Positions 9,001 through 19,417 of a stretch of DNA of 64,000 bases are shown piece by piece (positions within the stretch are counted from its first letter, which is position 1; each line of letters opens with the position of its first letter). Origin of the DNA: Bacteroidota bacterium (GTDB taxonomy: Bacteria > Bacteroidota > Bacteroidia > Bacteroidales > B39-G9); contig JADFUR010000116.1 in the NCBI GenBank assembly GCA_015222055.1, positions 1 to 64,000 on the forward strand, given 5' to 3'. Made by a program: the position numbers and the translations under genes. The notes beneath the pieces are model-generated. The model was given only the letters and a program-made list of their open reading frames with translations, did no database searches and was not told the DNA's origin.

Positions 9001-10943
9001 TTTCCGAACAAAAATTTGAATTTATTACTACTCCAAAAAAACTCCATTGTCATAATGTTGGATCACCATATACCGACACTCATTTTAGAAGCATTGAATA
9101 TACAATTGATGGAGCTGGTGATTATAGTGCCTGTGGAGCTGCACAAGCAATTATAGTTGTTGTTATTGATTCATTAACTCTCGAACCGTGGGAATCCGAC
9201 CACGCAAACTATGGACATAGAGATTATCCGAAATGTTTTTCGCGTTCACGAACAGATAAATATTTTGTTTTTTCAACCGACATCATAAGTCTTTCAAAAT
9301 TAGCAATAATGCTTGAAGATAGTATCCCAAAAGGAAACTATGTTCTCGCTTATACTTTTCGAAATGGAAATTTTGAGAATTGGGGAAATGATTTATATTC
9401 AGCATTTGAAAACCTCGGGGCTACTTATGTACGAAATCTTGAGAATAATTACCCCTACATATTTTTTGTTAAGAAAGGACAAAAAAATACTGCACAGGAA
9501 GTTTTTGGAAGTTCAACTATCGATGTTGTTGATTTATATGTTGATATAGAAACTAACTTTAATTATGGCGATATTACATCAGAACTTATAGGTCCATCAA
9601 AGCATTGGACTAGCTTTTTTGGGGATTATTATTCTTTAGAAGAAAATTCGCAAGACAGCATTAGTTTAAAAATTATTGGGCTTGATAATTCAGGAAATCA
9701 AAAAGTATTAAAAAAGTCTATTTCTGGGAAAAATATTATTGAGTTAAATGATATTGATGCAGCTCAATATCCATTTATAAAACTAAATTTTTTTACTCAA
9801 GACAATCACCTTAAGACACCGGCACAAATAAATAAATGGCAAATTTATTACACTCAGGCACCTGAGATTGCAATAAACCCTTCAATAAATAATTATTTTT
9901 ATAAAGACACTATTCAAGAAGGAGACAATGTTATATTTTCAACCACGATTGAAAATATAAGCGATTGCAATGCAGACAGTATAAACGTATCGTATTGGCT
10001 TCAAGATGAAAATAATAACTCAATTATATTGTGTGATAAAAAAATAGATTCTTTATCTGCTAATTCTTATTTAATCGACACCCTTAAGTTCTCAAGTTTA
10101 GAACATGCAGGAGCCAATAGTTTATGGATTGAAGTAAATCCTATAAATGCCGAAACAGGAAATTATTATCAAATTGAACAATATCATTTTAATAATATTG
10201 CAAATAAAAATTTTTATGTTACAACAGATGAGACAAACCCAATTCTTGATGTAACTTTTGATGGAAGGCATATAATAAACCAAGATCTTATCTCTGCAAA
10301 ACCAGAAATAATAATACAATTACTCGATGAAAATAAGTTCATTGCATTAAACGACACTTCTTTGTTTGCAGTTTATTTAAAACAAGCTAATGAAGTAGAG
10401 GAGAAAAGAATTTATTTTTCGAAAAATTTAATTTGGGAACCGGCACAATTACCAGATAATGGCTGTAAAATTTATTATTATCCGGATTTTACTACCGATG
10501 GTGAATATCAACTCAGAGTTCAAGCTAAAGACAAGTCAAGCAATGAATCGGGAGATTACGACTATCAAATATCATTTAATGTGATAACAAAATCAACAAT
10601 TACAAATATATTTAACTACCCAAATCCGTTTTCAACATCAACACGTTTTGTTTTTACTTTAACCGGCTCAGAAATTCCAAGCGATTTGAGAATTCAAATT
10701 CTAACAATAACAGGTAAACTTGTTAAGGTAATAAATTTGGCTCAAGTAGAGAATATTCACATAGGTCAAAATATTACAGAATACACATGGGATGGTAAAG
10801 ATTGCTATGGAGACCAATTAGCCAATGGGGTGTATTTTTATAGAGTAATATCGTCCATAAATGGCGAACAGATTGAAAAACGCCCAAGCGAAACTAATAA
10901 ATTTTTCACAAAACAATTTGGCAAAATGTATTTAATGAGGTGA
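6069..10943 (+). CDS. porU2: C25-family peptidase, probable T9SS sortase-like PorU2
   Basis: A 1624-residue secreted protein with a signal peptide ('MNRKVLIFVLLVFAGLNISAQ'). The gingipain-type (C25) catalytic core is visible, with His604 in 'TFFGHAAASGFD' and Cys634 in 'FANSCYSGNIH'. Long beta-rich regions follow, including CARDB-like segments near 740-860 and again near 1280-1370. The C-terminal ~110 residues ('IFNYPNPFSTSTRFVFTL') form a FlgD/T9SS type A sorting-like domain. PorU proteins cleave the C-terminal signal of T9SS cargo and attach it to lipopolysaccharide; PorU2 is a longer paralogue normally encoded beside PorV2, as here. The track start at 6066 is a TTG immediately before the ATG used here. 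Catalytic assignment is by motif; sortase activity is inferred. Confidence 0.85.
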   Translation: MNRKVLIFVLLVFAGLNISAQNYGNEWINYSQNYYKIPISKTGIYSISETELENFGIPTGSFNPQNVQIFHNGQEIPLYIDGESLGLTTYIEFYAEKNGGGLDTALFDSLQSQTNPYYSLINDTSAYFLTWNNSFSNLRYENESDTNFDDYGLSPYCKKTVLSQYTSKYYYGKTDCEYTKAEGWFDNTAISLGNTIKKTIETPNSYSSNTNATIKFALATFSSYQHHINVENVGFSFDTTFSGLTHIIKSFSFSSSLIENTSTIYFKSINDLDQRTDYSTVSYIEITYPHTYDFEDKNNFNFTVPHNSNNKTLIKITNFDIDNSNIILYDITNNKRIAAVTDNDTIKAIINKSLVDVNCVITNQNAINKVRTISKVVFVDYSKNQSDYVIISHKNLFDISEDYKNYRNAKLVFIDDLYNQFAYGINKHPIAIKNFANYIINTWGSIPKNLLLLGKSISAQYYRKDSRNYLNTLVPSFGEPTSDMLLTAGLNGTNFEPAIPTGRISAKNPEQVELYLDKVIEYENSEPELWMKNILHFGGGKSSSEQSIFATYLNNYENIIEDTSFGGSVSTFLKNSSDPIQITQTDSIKNLINGGCSLLTFFGHAAASGFDQNIDEPSAYKNKGKYPFLFANSCYSGNIHLPNTQSTSEKWVLIKEKGVIGFIAVVFEGYTSYLNKYSLEFYKNLSFQNYGGSIGESMKMTSQKIEKGNLENSRIKSTCLEMTLHGDPALKFFSPDLPDLSVSQSSIKFSPSHISSQIDSFNVNIVISNIGKALIDTFIVGLTRTFSNGLSETNNYTMYSSLYKDTIKIKLPIDKTKGAGNNKFDVYVDAMNQIQELNENNNQTSVNLFIRSNEIIPVYPFQYSIIPTDSITLKASTGDPFSGEQKFIFEIDTTINFNSSFKTNKLINHKGGVVEWELPFKLTQNQVYFWRVSKYYENPENMIWKTSSFIYIPEKTGWSQSTFSQIQNNDFNFIDKNVSEQKFEFITTPKKLHCHNVGSPYTDTHFRSIEYTIDGAGDYSACGAAQAIIVVVIDSLTLEPWESDHANYGHRDYPKCFSRSRTDKYFVFSTDIISLSKLAIMLEDSIPKGNYVLAYTFRNGNFENWGNDLYSAFENLGATYVRNLENNYPYIFFVKKGQKNTAQEVFGSSTIDVVDLYVDIETNFNYGDITSELIGPSKHWTSFFGDYYSLEENSQDSISLKIIGLDNSGNQKVLKKSISGKNIIELNDIDAAQYPFIKLNFFTQDNHLKTPAQINKWQIYYTQAPEIAINPSINNYFYKDTIQEGDNVIFSTTIENISDCNADSINVSYWLQDENNNSIILCDKKIDSLSANSYLIDTLKFSSLEHAGANSLWIEVNPINAETGNYYQIEQYHFNNIANKNFYVTTDETNPILDVTFDGRHIINQDLISAKPEIIIQLLDENKFIALNDTSLFAVYLKQANEVEEKRIYFSKNLIWEPAQLPDNGCKIYYYPDFTTDGEYQLRVQAKDKSSNESGDYDYQISFNVITKSTITNIFNYPNPFSTSTRFVFTLTGSEIPSDLRIQILTITGKLVKVINLAQVENIHIGQNITEYTWDGKDCYGDQLANGVYFYRVISSINGEQIEKRPSETNKFFTKQFGKMYLMR

Positions 10944-11000
10944 TATACAACTTGCTAAAACCCAAAACAAAAAAATCAATTTGTTTTTCTGATTTAATAA

Positions 11001-12227
<1,227 letters not shown>

Positions 12228-12245
12228 AAAAATAAATTCAACAAA

Positions 12246-13367
12246 ATGATAAAAGGAGTAAAAATTGAAACAACTAAACAAATAAAAAAATTTATTGATT
12301 TTCAACATAATTTATACAAAGGAGATGGAAATTATGTTCCTGAACTTTATATTGCACAAAAAAGCTTTTTAAATAAAAAGAAAAATCCTTTTTTTAAACA
12401 CTCTGAAGCAGATTTTTTTTTAGCTTATAAAGGGAACAAAATTGTTGGCAGAATAGCCGTAATTAAAAACAATAATTATAATAAACACTGGAATTCTAAT
12501 GTTGGTTTTTTTGGGTTTTTTGATATAATTGACGATTATGAAGTTGCAAAAACATTACTCGATTTGGCTGTTAAGTGGGCTAAAGAAAGAAAATTAGATT
12601 CGATTTTAGGCCCCGAAAATTTTTCAACTAATGATACCTGTGGTGTCTTAATTGATGGTTATGATTCTGCACCAGTAATTGGAATGACTTATAACAAGAA
12701 ATATTATAAAGATTTTATTGAGAAATACGGCTTTAAAAAAGAAATGGATATTTTGGCATACAATCTTGAATCAGAAGATATGCCCGAAAAATTATTAAGA
12801 GTTTCTAACAAAATTGAGGAACGATTAAATGACAATGGCATAACAATCAGAAATTTAGATTTGAAAAATTTCGATTCTGAAATTGAAAAAATTAAAAAAG
12901 TGTACAACTCCGCTTGGGAAAAAAACTGGGGTTTTGTTCCTTTTACTGATGATGAATATGCTATTATGGCAAAAGATTTGAGAAAAGCAGCAAATACTGA
13001 CTTTGCTTTTATTGCCGAAAAAGGAGATGAAGTTATTGGAGTTTCATTTACTGCATTAGACCTAAACAAAGCGTTAATTAAATTAAAACGAGGGCGTTTA
13101 TTCCCTTTTGGTGTTTTTCGTTTTTTGAAAGCACAAAAGAAAATTGATAATGTTAGAATAGTTATTCTAGGAGTTACTGAAGGATATCGCAAACTAGGTG
13201 TTGATGTGTGTTTCTATGCGAAGACGGTTAAGGCTGCTAAAGATAACAATATTGTAAGAGGTGAAGCTTCGTGGATTTTAGAAACAAACAAAATGATGAA
13301 TGATGCTCTTCTTGATATTAATGCAAAAGTGTATAAAAGATACAGAATCTTTAAAAATGAGATTTGA
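12246..13367 (+). CDS. GNAT-fold acyltransferase linked to serine palmitoyltransferase
   Basis: A 373-residue cytosolic protein that looks like two tandem GNAT-like halves. The first has 'FFLAYKGNKIVGRIAVIKN' and 'NVGFFGFFDIIDDYEVAKTLL'; the second has 'FAFIAEKGDEVIGVSFTALD' and 'VTEGYRKLGVDVCFY', the latter at the usual acyl-CoA binding position. The first half also carries 'GPENFSTNDTCGVLIDGY', characteristic of a widespread Bacteroidota family with no assigned reaction. It starts 18 nt after the serine palmitoyltransferase gene, so the two are almost certainly co-transcribed. A role in N-acylation of the sphingoid base (bacterial ceramide synthase is itself a GNAT-type protein) is inferred only from this context. 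Confidence 0.7.
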   Translation: MIKGVKIETTKQIKKFIDFQHNLYKGDGNYVPELYIAQKSFLNKKKNPFFKHSEADFFLAYKGNKIVGRIAVIKNNNYNKHWNSNVGFFGFFDIIDDYEVAKTLLDLAVKWAKERKLDSILGPENFSTNDTCGVLIDGYDSAPVIGMTYNKKYYKDFIEKYGFKKEMDILAYNLESEDMPEKLLRVSNKIEERLNDNGITIRNLDLKNFDSEIEKIKKVYNSAWEKNWGFVPFTDDEYAIMAKDLRKAANTDFAFIAEKGDEVIGVSFTALDLNKALIKLKRGRLFPFGVFRFLKAQKKIDNVRIVILGVTEGYRKLGVDVCFYAKTVKAAKDNNIVRGEASWILETNKMMNDALLDINAKVYKRYRIFKNEI

Positions 13368-13400
13368 GAGGAATAAAAGGAATCGAATTTTTTTTAATTG

Positions 13401-14876
13401 CTATTTAAAATATTTCATATTTTCGAAAAGGTCTGAAAGATTTAATGAAGCAACACCCGAACGAGTATCTGACATTGCATATGGGATTACCAATTTGTTA
13501 TTATGAATAATTGCTCCACATGAATAAACCACATTTGGAACATACCCATTTCTTTCACTTTCAAGTGGTATTAACAATGGTTCTTCTAATACTCCAATAA
13601 TTTTAGTTGGGTCGTTTATATCTAACAAAATAGCACCAAGACAATAAGTGCGAACGGGACCAACGCCATGCGTCAGTAACAACCATCCTTTATCTGTTTT
13701 TAATGGGGAACCACTGTTCCCGACTTGAAAAAATTCCCAATAATAACATGGGGGTTTAATAAAAATGGGATTCTCCCAATTTCGAATACTGTCTGAAAAC
13801 ATAATGTATATATTTTCATTGTCGTTACGAGAAATTACGACATATTTACCATTTATTTTTTCAGGAAATAAAGCCATACCCTTTCCCTGTGATCCGGATC
13901 CAAATAATGTGGAGATTTTAAAATGACAAAAATCTTTGGTCTCAATAAGTTGAGGCAATGCATCTTTTCCATTATAAGCAGTATAAGTGGCATAATAAGT
14001 ACTCGTGCCATCGTCATTTGTAAAAAGCACAAAACGAGCATCTTCAATCCCTTTTGTTTCATTTTTTGATACTGGAAAAATTACTCTACCAGACAAACTT
14101 AAATCGTTTTTAAATTTTATTTCATAATTTGAATTAGCTAACCATAATAAGGTTTCAACAACATTCCTGAATTCTTCAGACCTCTCTGTGGAATGACTTT
14201 TAGTATATTTTTTTAAACTTTCCCTTAGCTCTTCATAAGTAAATTCATCTAACAAATCATCTAGTATTTTATATACAATGTCACATCTAGGCGAATCTTT
14301 TAATTTTATTATAAAGTCTTTTTTATTATATGTGGAGTTTAAAATTCTTTCTTCCTTTTCAATAAGAGCACTTTTTGTATCTACACTTAAATCGCCATTT
14401 TCTTTAATAATGCCTTTGCGAAATACTATTGATGAAATGTGACCCTCGCCAACTGCACGGAAACTTAAAATCACTCTTAATCTTCCTTTTTTTAATATGC
14501 TTTGGTCGGGGTGTTTTACTATCGAAGGATTAAATAAGGCCGCAGCTTCAATTGAATATTCCATTGTGAAATATGAACCAATAAACAATCTCTTTTTAAG
14601 AGATAAATTTGTATTAAAATCAATTTCGCGAAGAATTTTATCAAAATTGTTTTTAAAAGTTCGTTTTATATCTCTATGCCTGTGTGAAAAATTATTTATA
14701 ACTTGTTTTAAATAAATATTTACTTCACCATCAGACAGTAGATTAATTCTATCAAAAATGCGAATTATTCTTTCTTTATCGTCAGGATAAAAAAATCGGG
14801 TAACCACCCTTTTGTTATCTGGTGAAAAGTTTATTGGTTGACGACTTACATTTATTTTACTATGACTATACTCCAT
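13401..14876 (-). CDS. Glycoside hydrolase family 130 protein
   Basis: A 491-residue protein without a signal peptide, so probably cytosolic. The C-terminal ~230 residues form the five-bladed propeller of GH130 phosphorylases and hydrolases. The family's catalytic motif is 'GIEDARF' (Glu-Asp-Ala-Arg at 278-281), followed by 'STYYATYTAYNG', 'GKGMALFPEKINGKY', 'GWLLLTHGVG' and 'LVIPYAMSDTRSGVA'. GH130 enzymes act on beta-1,2- or beta-1,4-linked mannosides, usually with phosphate. The ~260-residue helical N-terminal part is as expected for the longer Bacteroidota members. The gene is convergent with the GNAT gene (33 nt apart) and has no transporter or SusCD pair beside it, so the substrate is not indicated. 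Confidence 0.85.
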   Translation of the reverse strand: MEYSHSKINVSRQPINFSPDNKRVVTRFFYPDDKERIIRIFDRINLLSDGEVNIYLKQVINNFSHRHRDIKRTFKNNFDKILREIDFNTNLSLKKRLFIGSYFTMEYSIEAAALFNPSIVKHPDQSILKKGRLRVILSFRAVGEGHISSIVFRKGIIKENGDLSVDTKSALIEKEERILNSTYNKKDFIIKLKDSPRCDIVYKILDDLLDEFTYEELRESLKKYTKSHSTERSEEFRNVVETLLWLANSNYEIKFKNDLSLSGRVIFPVSKNETKGIEDARFVLFTNDDGTSTYYATYTAYNGKDALPQLIETKDFCHFKISTLFGSGSQGKGMALFPEKINGKYVVISRNDNENIYIMFSDSIRNWENPIFIKPPCYYWEFFQVGNSGSPLKTDKGWLLLTHGVGPVRTYCLGAILLDINDPTKIIGVLEEPLLIPLESERNGYVPNVVYSCGAIIHNNKLVIPYAMSDTRSGVASLNLSDLFENMKYFK

Positions 14877-14993
14877 TTTTTGTAAGAATCTTATAAACGA
14901 GAACCGATTAGAATAATTATTGTCAAGATACTAAAAAAATTATTTTTAGCAAAAACTTTCACCCTTCTTAGTCTAATATTAATTTGTATTTTT

Positions 14994-15001
14994 TACATTT
15001 G
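14994..15001 (+). promoter_or_regulatory. Candidate -7 promoter element TACATTTG
   Basis: A TAnnTTTG match lies 24 nt upstream of the ATG at 15026, at the head of a three-gene unit. No clear TTTG -33 box is seen at 19-20 nt spacing. Confidence 0.35.
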
Positions 15002-15025
15002 TGATGAAATAAATACAAATTAATT

Positions 15026-17785
15026 ATGATAAAAAAAAATGCAACAAGGGGTTTAATTATAATATTTTTTATTTTTTTAATTTTTGTTTATTTTTATTTT
15101 AAAGGGCAAGATTCGAAAATATATACAACAATAAATGCTGTTCCTACAAATAGCTCGTTAATAATTGAAAGTAATGACTTTGTGGGCTTGCTTAATGAAA
15201 TTAATAATGAAAATATTTTTATTAAGGAAACAGCAAACATTCCTGCTGTAAAGAAAATTCAAAGTTCAATTTTGTTTTTAGATTCCCTTTTATCTAATAA
15301 TGCCAATGCATTGAAATTAATTAATGATAGGCAGATAATTATATCAACTCATGTTCTTGGTTCAAAATCTGTAGAGTTTTTATACCTGCTAGGTTTAAAA
15401 AATTCGTTAGAAGGGAAAAAGGCAATAAAAATGGCTCAAAATTTATTGCTTAGCAAAGGACTTGTCTCTGAAAGAGATTATAATGACACCAAAATTTATA
15501 AGGCAAAATTATCAAAAAGCAAATCAGCTAAAGATATATATTTTTCATATAAAGGTGGTATTTTTATGTTGAGCTTTTCACCCATATTAGTCGAAAATGC
15601 TATCAGGCAAATTGACACAAAATATTCATTGGCAAAATTTTCTGACTTTAGGAAAATCTCGAAAACAGCCGGTAAAAATGTTATGGCCAATATATATATT
15701 AACTATAAAACATTTCCAAAATTAGTTTCTTTATTTCTAAATAATAAGTATAAAAATCAGATTAGTTCATTTACCAATTTCGCTAACTGGTCTGAATTAG
15801 ATGCCAATTTTAAAAAGAAATCTATTTTGTTAAATGGCTTTTCATACAGCAACGATTCAATAAATAATTATCTTAATGTGTTTTTAAGACAGAAATCGCA
15901 AACCATACAAACAACAGCTATTTTTCCTGAAAATACCTCATGCTTTATAAATCTTGGGATTAGTGATATTAGTTTGTTTTTTAACGATTATGAAAAGTAT
16001 CTTGATAAAAATCAGAATTTATATTCGTACAATAAACAATTATCACAAATTAACAAAGACTATAATATTGATTTGCAAAATGTTTTCAGCTCGTTTTTTG
16101 ATAAAGAAATTTCAGTTGTTTATACCGATAATGTTGATTTAAACAATAATGTTTTTGTCGTAGTTAAAACAAAAAGTAAAAGTCAAACAAAAGACGAATT
16201 GTTTAAAATTTTAACAAGATATTCAAAAAAGAAAAATCAACAATTATCCAGTTTAACGTTTAATTATAAAATTGATGAAGAGAAATCATACAAAATATAT
16301 GAAATGCCTTTGAAAAATTTGCCCGAAAAACTTTTTGGAAATATTTTTTCATCATCTCAAGCAGGCTATTTTACTTTTATTGATAATTTTTTGATTTTTG
16401 GTAATTCTGTTAACGCATTAAAAAAATATATTTATTCAATAGTGCTAAATAAAACTATTGATAATGATTCTAACTACAATCAGTTTGAAGATTTTTTATC
16501 ATCAAAATCAAACTTTTATTTTTATACAAATATTTCTCGCTCTGTACCATTATACAACAAGTATGTTAACAAAACACTTAAAAAATCGATAAAGAAAAAT
16601 TTAAACACAATACAAAAATTTTATGCTTTGGGTATTCAATCAAGCTCAAGCAACAAGATGGTATATAATAATGTGTTTTTAAAATACAGTCCGGTTTTAA
16701 AAACAACTGCAAATACAGTGTGGGAAAGTCGATTAGATACGATAATTGATTTTAAGCCAAAAATAGTTATCAACCATAAAACAAATGCAAAAGAAATTTT
16801 TGTTCAGGATTTAAAAAACACTATTTATTTAATAAACAGTTCGGGCAGAATTCTCTGGAAACAAAATATTAGTGAAAGAATTTTAAGCAATGTTTATCAA
16901 ATTGATTTTTACAAAAACGGAAAACTTCAATATCTTTTTAATACTAAAAATCATTTATTTGTTATAGATCGTAATGGCAATAATGTTGAGCATTATCCAA
17001 TAAAATTAAAGTCGCCTGCTACAAATCCCCTTGCTTTGTTTGACTATAATAAAAAGAAAGAATACAGAATATTTATAGCAGGGGAGAATAGAAAAATTTA
17101 TGCTTATGATAAGGAAGGGAAAACTCTTAAAGGATGGGAGTTTGATAAAACCGAAAATATTGTTCACACCAAAATTCAACACTATTTGATTAATGGCAAA
17201 GATTATATAGTTTTCGCCGACACACATAAAGTTTACATTCTTGATAGAAAAGGAAATGAAAGAGTTAAAGTTTCTAAAAATTTTTCAAAATCAATTAATA
17301 ATAATTTTGTTTTAGATACAAAAAAAAATGCTTTAGTAACAACGGATATTAATGGGAGGGTTTATTTTATTAAGTTTAATGGGGCTGTTGAAAGTAAGAG
17401 TTTTGTTGAATGTACAAACAAGCATTTATTTGACTATAAAGATGTTGACGGAGATAATCAAAAAGATTTTATTTTTGTTGACAACAATAAACTTAAGGTA
17501 ATTAACAAAGATAATCGCCTTATTTTTGCTCACACTTTTAAAAATAATATTACTAAAAATCCTGTAATTTTTCTTTTTAATAAGAATAAGAAAGGTATTG
17601 GTTGTGTCGACTCAAAAAGCAATAAAATATTTTTATTTGACAAGAACGGCGAATTGTTCAATGGATTTCCTCTAGAGGGAATGACTTTGTTCAGTATATG
17701 TAATTTGAATAATTCAAAAGAAAAATATAATCTTGTTGTTGGCAACAAAGAGTGTTTTTTATACAATTATTTAGTAAATAATTAA
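15026..17785 (+). CDS. Membrane-anchored DUF3352-like protein with propeller-like C-terminus
   Basis: A 919-residue protein with one N-terminal membrane anchor ('GLIIIFFIFLIFVYFYF', residues 10-26) and a long extracytoplasmic part. The first ~560 residues ('INAVPTNSSLIIESNDF' onward) resemble DUF3352-type proteins that Bacteroidota carry in single copy. The remaining ~340 residues contain repeated short strands such as 'KNTIYLINSSGRILWKQ', 'NHLFVIDRNGN', 'RKIYAYDKEGKTLKGW' and 'HKVYILDRKGNERV', which look like blades of a PQQ/WD-type beta propeller. Function is unknown. It is followed after 3 nt by mntP and then by a PiT-type permease, so the three are probably one operon, although their roles need not be related. 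Confidence 0.75.
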   Translation: MIKKNATRGLIIIFFIFLIFVYFYFKGQDSKIYTTINAVPTNSSLIIESNDFVGLLNEINNENIFIKETANIPAVKKIQSSILFLDSLLSNNANALKLINDRQIIISTHVLGSKSVEFLYLLGLKNSLEGKKAIKMAQNLLLSKGLVSERDYNDTKIYKAKLSKSKSAKDIYFSYKGGIFMLSFSPILVENAIRQIDTKYSLAKFSDFRKISKTAGKNVMANIYINYKTFPKLVSLFLNNKYKNQISSFTNFANWSELDANFKKKSILLNGFSYSNDSINNYLNVFLRQKSQTIQTTAIFPENTSCFINLGISDISLFFNDYEKYLDKNQNLYSYNKQLSQINKDYNIDLQNVFSSFFDKEISVVYTDNVDLNNNVFVVVKTKSKSQTKDELFKILTRYSKKKNQQLSSLTFNYKIDEEKSYKIYEMPLKNLPEKLFGNIFSSSQAGYFTFIDNFLIFGNSVNALKKYIYSIVLNKTIDNDSNYNQFEDFLSSKSNFYFYTNISRSVPLYNKYVNKTLKKSIKKNLNTIQKFYALGIQSSSSNKMVYNNVFLKYSPVLKTTANTVWESRLDTIIDFKPKIVINHKTNAKEIFVQDLKNTIYLINSSGRILWKQNISERILSNVYQIDFYKNGKLQYLFNTKNHLFVIDRNGNNVEHYPIKLKSPATNPLALFDYNKKKEYRIFIAGENRKIYAYDKEGKTLKGWEFDKTENIVHTKIQHYLINGKDYIVFADTHKVYILDRKGNERVKVSKNFSKSINNNFVLDTKKNALVTTDINGRVYFIKFNGAVESKSFVECTNKHLFDYKDVDGDNQKDFIFVDNNKLKVINKDNRLIFAHTFKNNITKNPVIFLFNKNKKGIGCVDSKSNKIFLFDKNGELFNGFPLEGMTLFSICNLNNSKEKYNLVVGNKECFLYNYLVNN

Positions 17786-17788
17786 ATT

Positions 17789-18337
17789 ATGGAAATATCA
17801 TCAATTATTTCAATAGCTATTGCTCTTTCTTTTGATTCTTTCGCTGTTGCCACTACATCAGGCTTTTTAATAAAAAAAATTAAAATAAGCCAAGCTTTAA
17901 AAATTGCTGTTTTTTTTGCTGTTTTTCAAGGAGTTTTTCCTTTTTTTGGTTGGCTTATTGGGGAAGGAATTCAAAAATTATTTGCTGATTATTACTATTT
18001 GGCGGCAGCTATATTTATAACAATAGGAATAAAATTGGTTTATCAGGGATTTAAAAGAAATCCTATAAAAACACCCATAAATCCTATAAACACAATAGTG
18101 CTTATAGGCTTATCTGTTGCTACTAGTGTAGATGCTCTTATCGTAGGAATCGGTTTCTCTTTTGTTAATTTTGAAATATTTTTTTCTATGGCAGTAATAG
18201 CAATTGTAACATTTATTTTTTCTATAGCAGGTGTTTACATTGGCAATAAAACACAAAAGTTAATTAAAATGAGGTTTGATATTATTGGAGGTGTTATTCT
18301 AATAATTTTTGGGTTGCGAATTTTATTTTTTAATTAA
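17789..18337 (+). CDS. mntP: Manganese efflux pump MntP
   Basis: A 182-residue inner-membrane protein with six hydrophobic segments in two repeats, matching MntP (formerly YebN, DUF204). The paired acidic positions needed for Mn2+ export are present: D16 in 'ALSFDSFAV' and D115 in 'ATSVDALIVG'. The loop between the repeats is basic and short, as in the family. The start is fixed by the 3-nt gap after the upstream stop codon. In other bacteria mntP is controlled by Mn-sensing MntR or a yybP-ykoY riboswitch; neither is visible here, and the tight spacing argues for expression from the upstream gene's promoter. Confidence 0.92.
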   Translation: MEISSIISIAIALSFDSFAVATTSGFLIKKIKISQALKIAVFFAVFQGVFPFFGWLIGEGIQKLFADYYYLAAAIFITIGIKLVYQGFKRNPIKTPINPINTIVLIGLSVATSVDALIVGIGFSFVNFEIFFSMAVIAIVTFIFSIAGVYIGNKTQKLIKMRFDIIGGVILIIFGLRILFFN

Positions 18338-18357
18338 AGAACAACAAATTTTAATAT

Positions 18358-19389
18358 ATGTCTCCATTATTTAGTCATTTATTGATTCCGTATATTATTG
18401 CTATGTTTTTAGCAATTAATATGGGTGGGAGTGGTACAGCACCAGCATTTTCAGCAGCTTATGGAGCAAATATAATTCGTAAAAATTTAATTCCTGGCTT
18501 ATTTGGTATTATGGTATTTCTGGGAGCAATTATTGCAGGGAAAGGAACTGCAACCACAATGGGAAAAGGATTATTGTCTCCTGAAATGATGAGTTTCTCT
18601 ATTGTCTCAATAATTTTGTTTTCTGTAGCGGTCAGTTTACTTATTGCAAACTTATTTGGTATACCACAATCTACAAGTCAAGCAACAGTTTCATCCGTTG
18701 TAGCACCAGCTGCATATTTTAATGCCCTTAATACTGATAAATTATTTTTTGAAATTATTCCTACATGGTTTATTTTGCCAATTATTTCTTTTTTTTTATG
18801 TCTTTTTATTGGCAAATATATTTACAAACCGTTGAGAAAAAAAGGATATACAATTTCTAAAAAAATAAATGACAATTATTTTTTAAAAGGATTGATTGTA
18901 ATAATGTCGTTATATGTGGCTTTTTCTATAGGGGCAAATAATGTTGCAAATGCTGCAGGTCCTATTGCTACTATGACAATGAATGAATTAGGGATGTCTT
19001 CAAATGAAAATTTTATATTAATAATGATTTTAGCAACATTAATAATTGCTCCTAATTTTGGAATTGGAAGCTCAATTTTCGGTCATAAAATTGTTCAAAA
19101 AACAGGTAAAGAAATAGTTCTTTTTGGAAGAATTGAAGCAGTTATTATTGCTTTTGTTTCTGCAAGTTTGTTGTTGTCGGCTTCAATAATAAAAGGTATT
19201 CCTACATCTTTGGTTCAGTTAAATGTTGCTGCAATATTAGGAATAGGTGTTGCAAAACTAGGGTTTAAAAATATTTTTAGAAAAACCGAGGTAAACAAAT
19301 TTTTTGCAATGTGGATAATTTCACCTATTATTTCATTTTCTTTATCATTATTATTAACGTATTTGGCGGATATTTGGGGTTTTTTGTAA
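18358..19389 (+). CDS. PiT-family anion permease of the CysP (sulfate) subtype
   Basis: A 343-residue inner-membrane transporter with about ten membrane segments and an internal repeat. The canonical PiT phosphate motif GANDVAN is altered in both halves: the first reads 'NMGGSGTAPAFSAAYGA' and the second 'SIGANNVANAAGPIA', with Asn in place of Asp. The same alterations (NIGASGAA, GMNNVANAVGP) occur in Bacillus subtilis CysP, a PiT-family sulfate permease of similar length. 'LFGIPQSTSQATV' is the conserved helix after the first repeat. Sulfate or a related oxyanion is therefore a likelier substrate than phosphate, but this is inferred from the motif. It follows mntP by 20 nt. Confidence 0.8.
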   Translation: MSPLFSHLLIPYIIAMFLAINMGGSGTAPAFSAAYGANIIRKNLIPGLFGIMVFLGAIIAGKGTATTMGKGLLSPEMMSFSIVSIILFSVAVSLLIANLFGIPQSTSQATVSSVVAPAAYFNALNTDKLFFEIIPTWFILPIISFFLCLFIGKYIYKPLRKKGYTISKKINDNYFLKGLIVIMSLYVAFSIGANNVANAAGPIATMTMNELGMSSNENFILIMILATLIIAPNFGIGSSIFGHKIVQKTGKEIVLFGRIEAVIIAFVSASLLLSASIIKGIPTSLVQLNVAAILGIGVAKLGFKNIFRKTEVNKFFAMWIISPIISFSLSLLLTYLADIWGFL

Positions 19390-19417
19390 AAGTATAATTA
19401 GTCATTGATTGGAAAAA

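Noticed and set aside
18358-19389. Plain inorganic phosphate transporter PiT
   Set aside because: Both GAND motifs lack the Asp and instead match the CysP-type variant, so a phosphate assignment is not supported.
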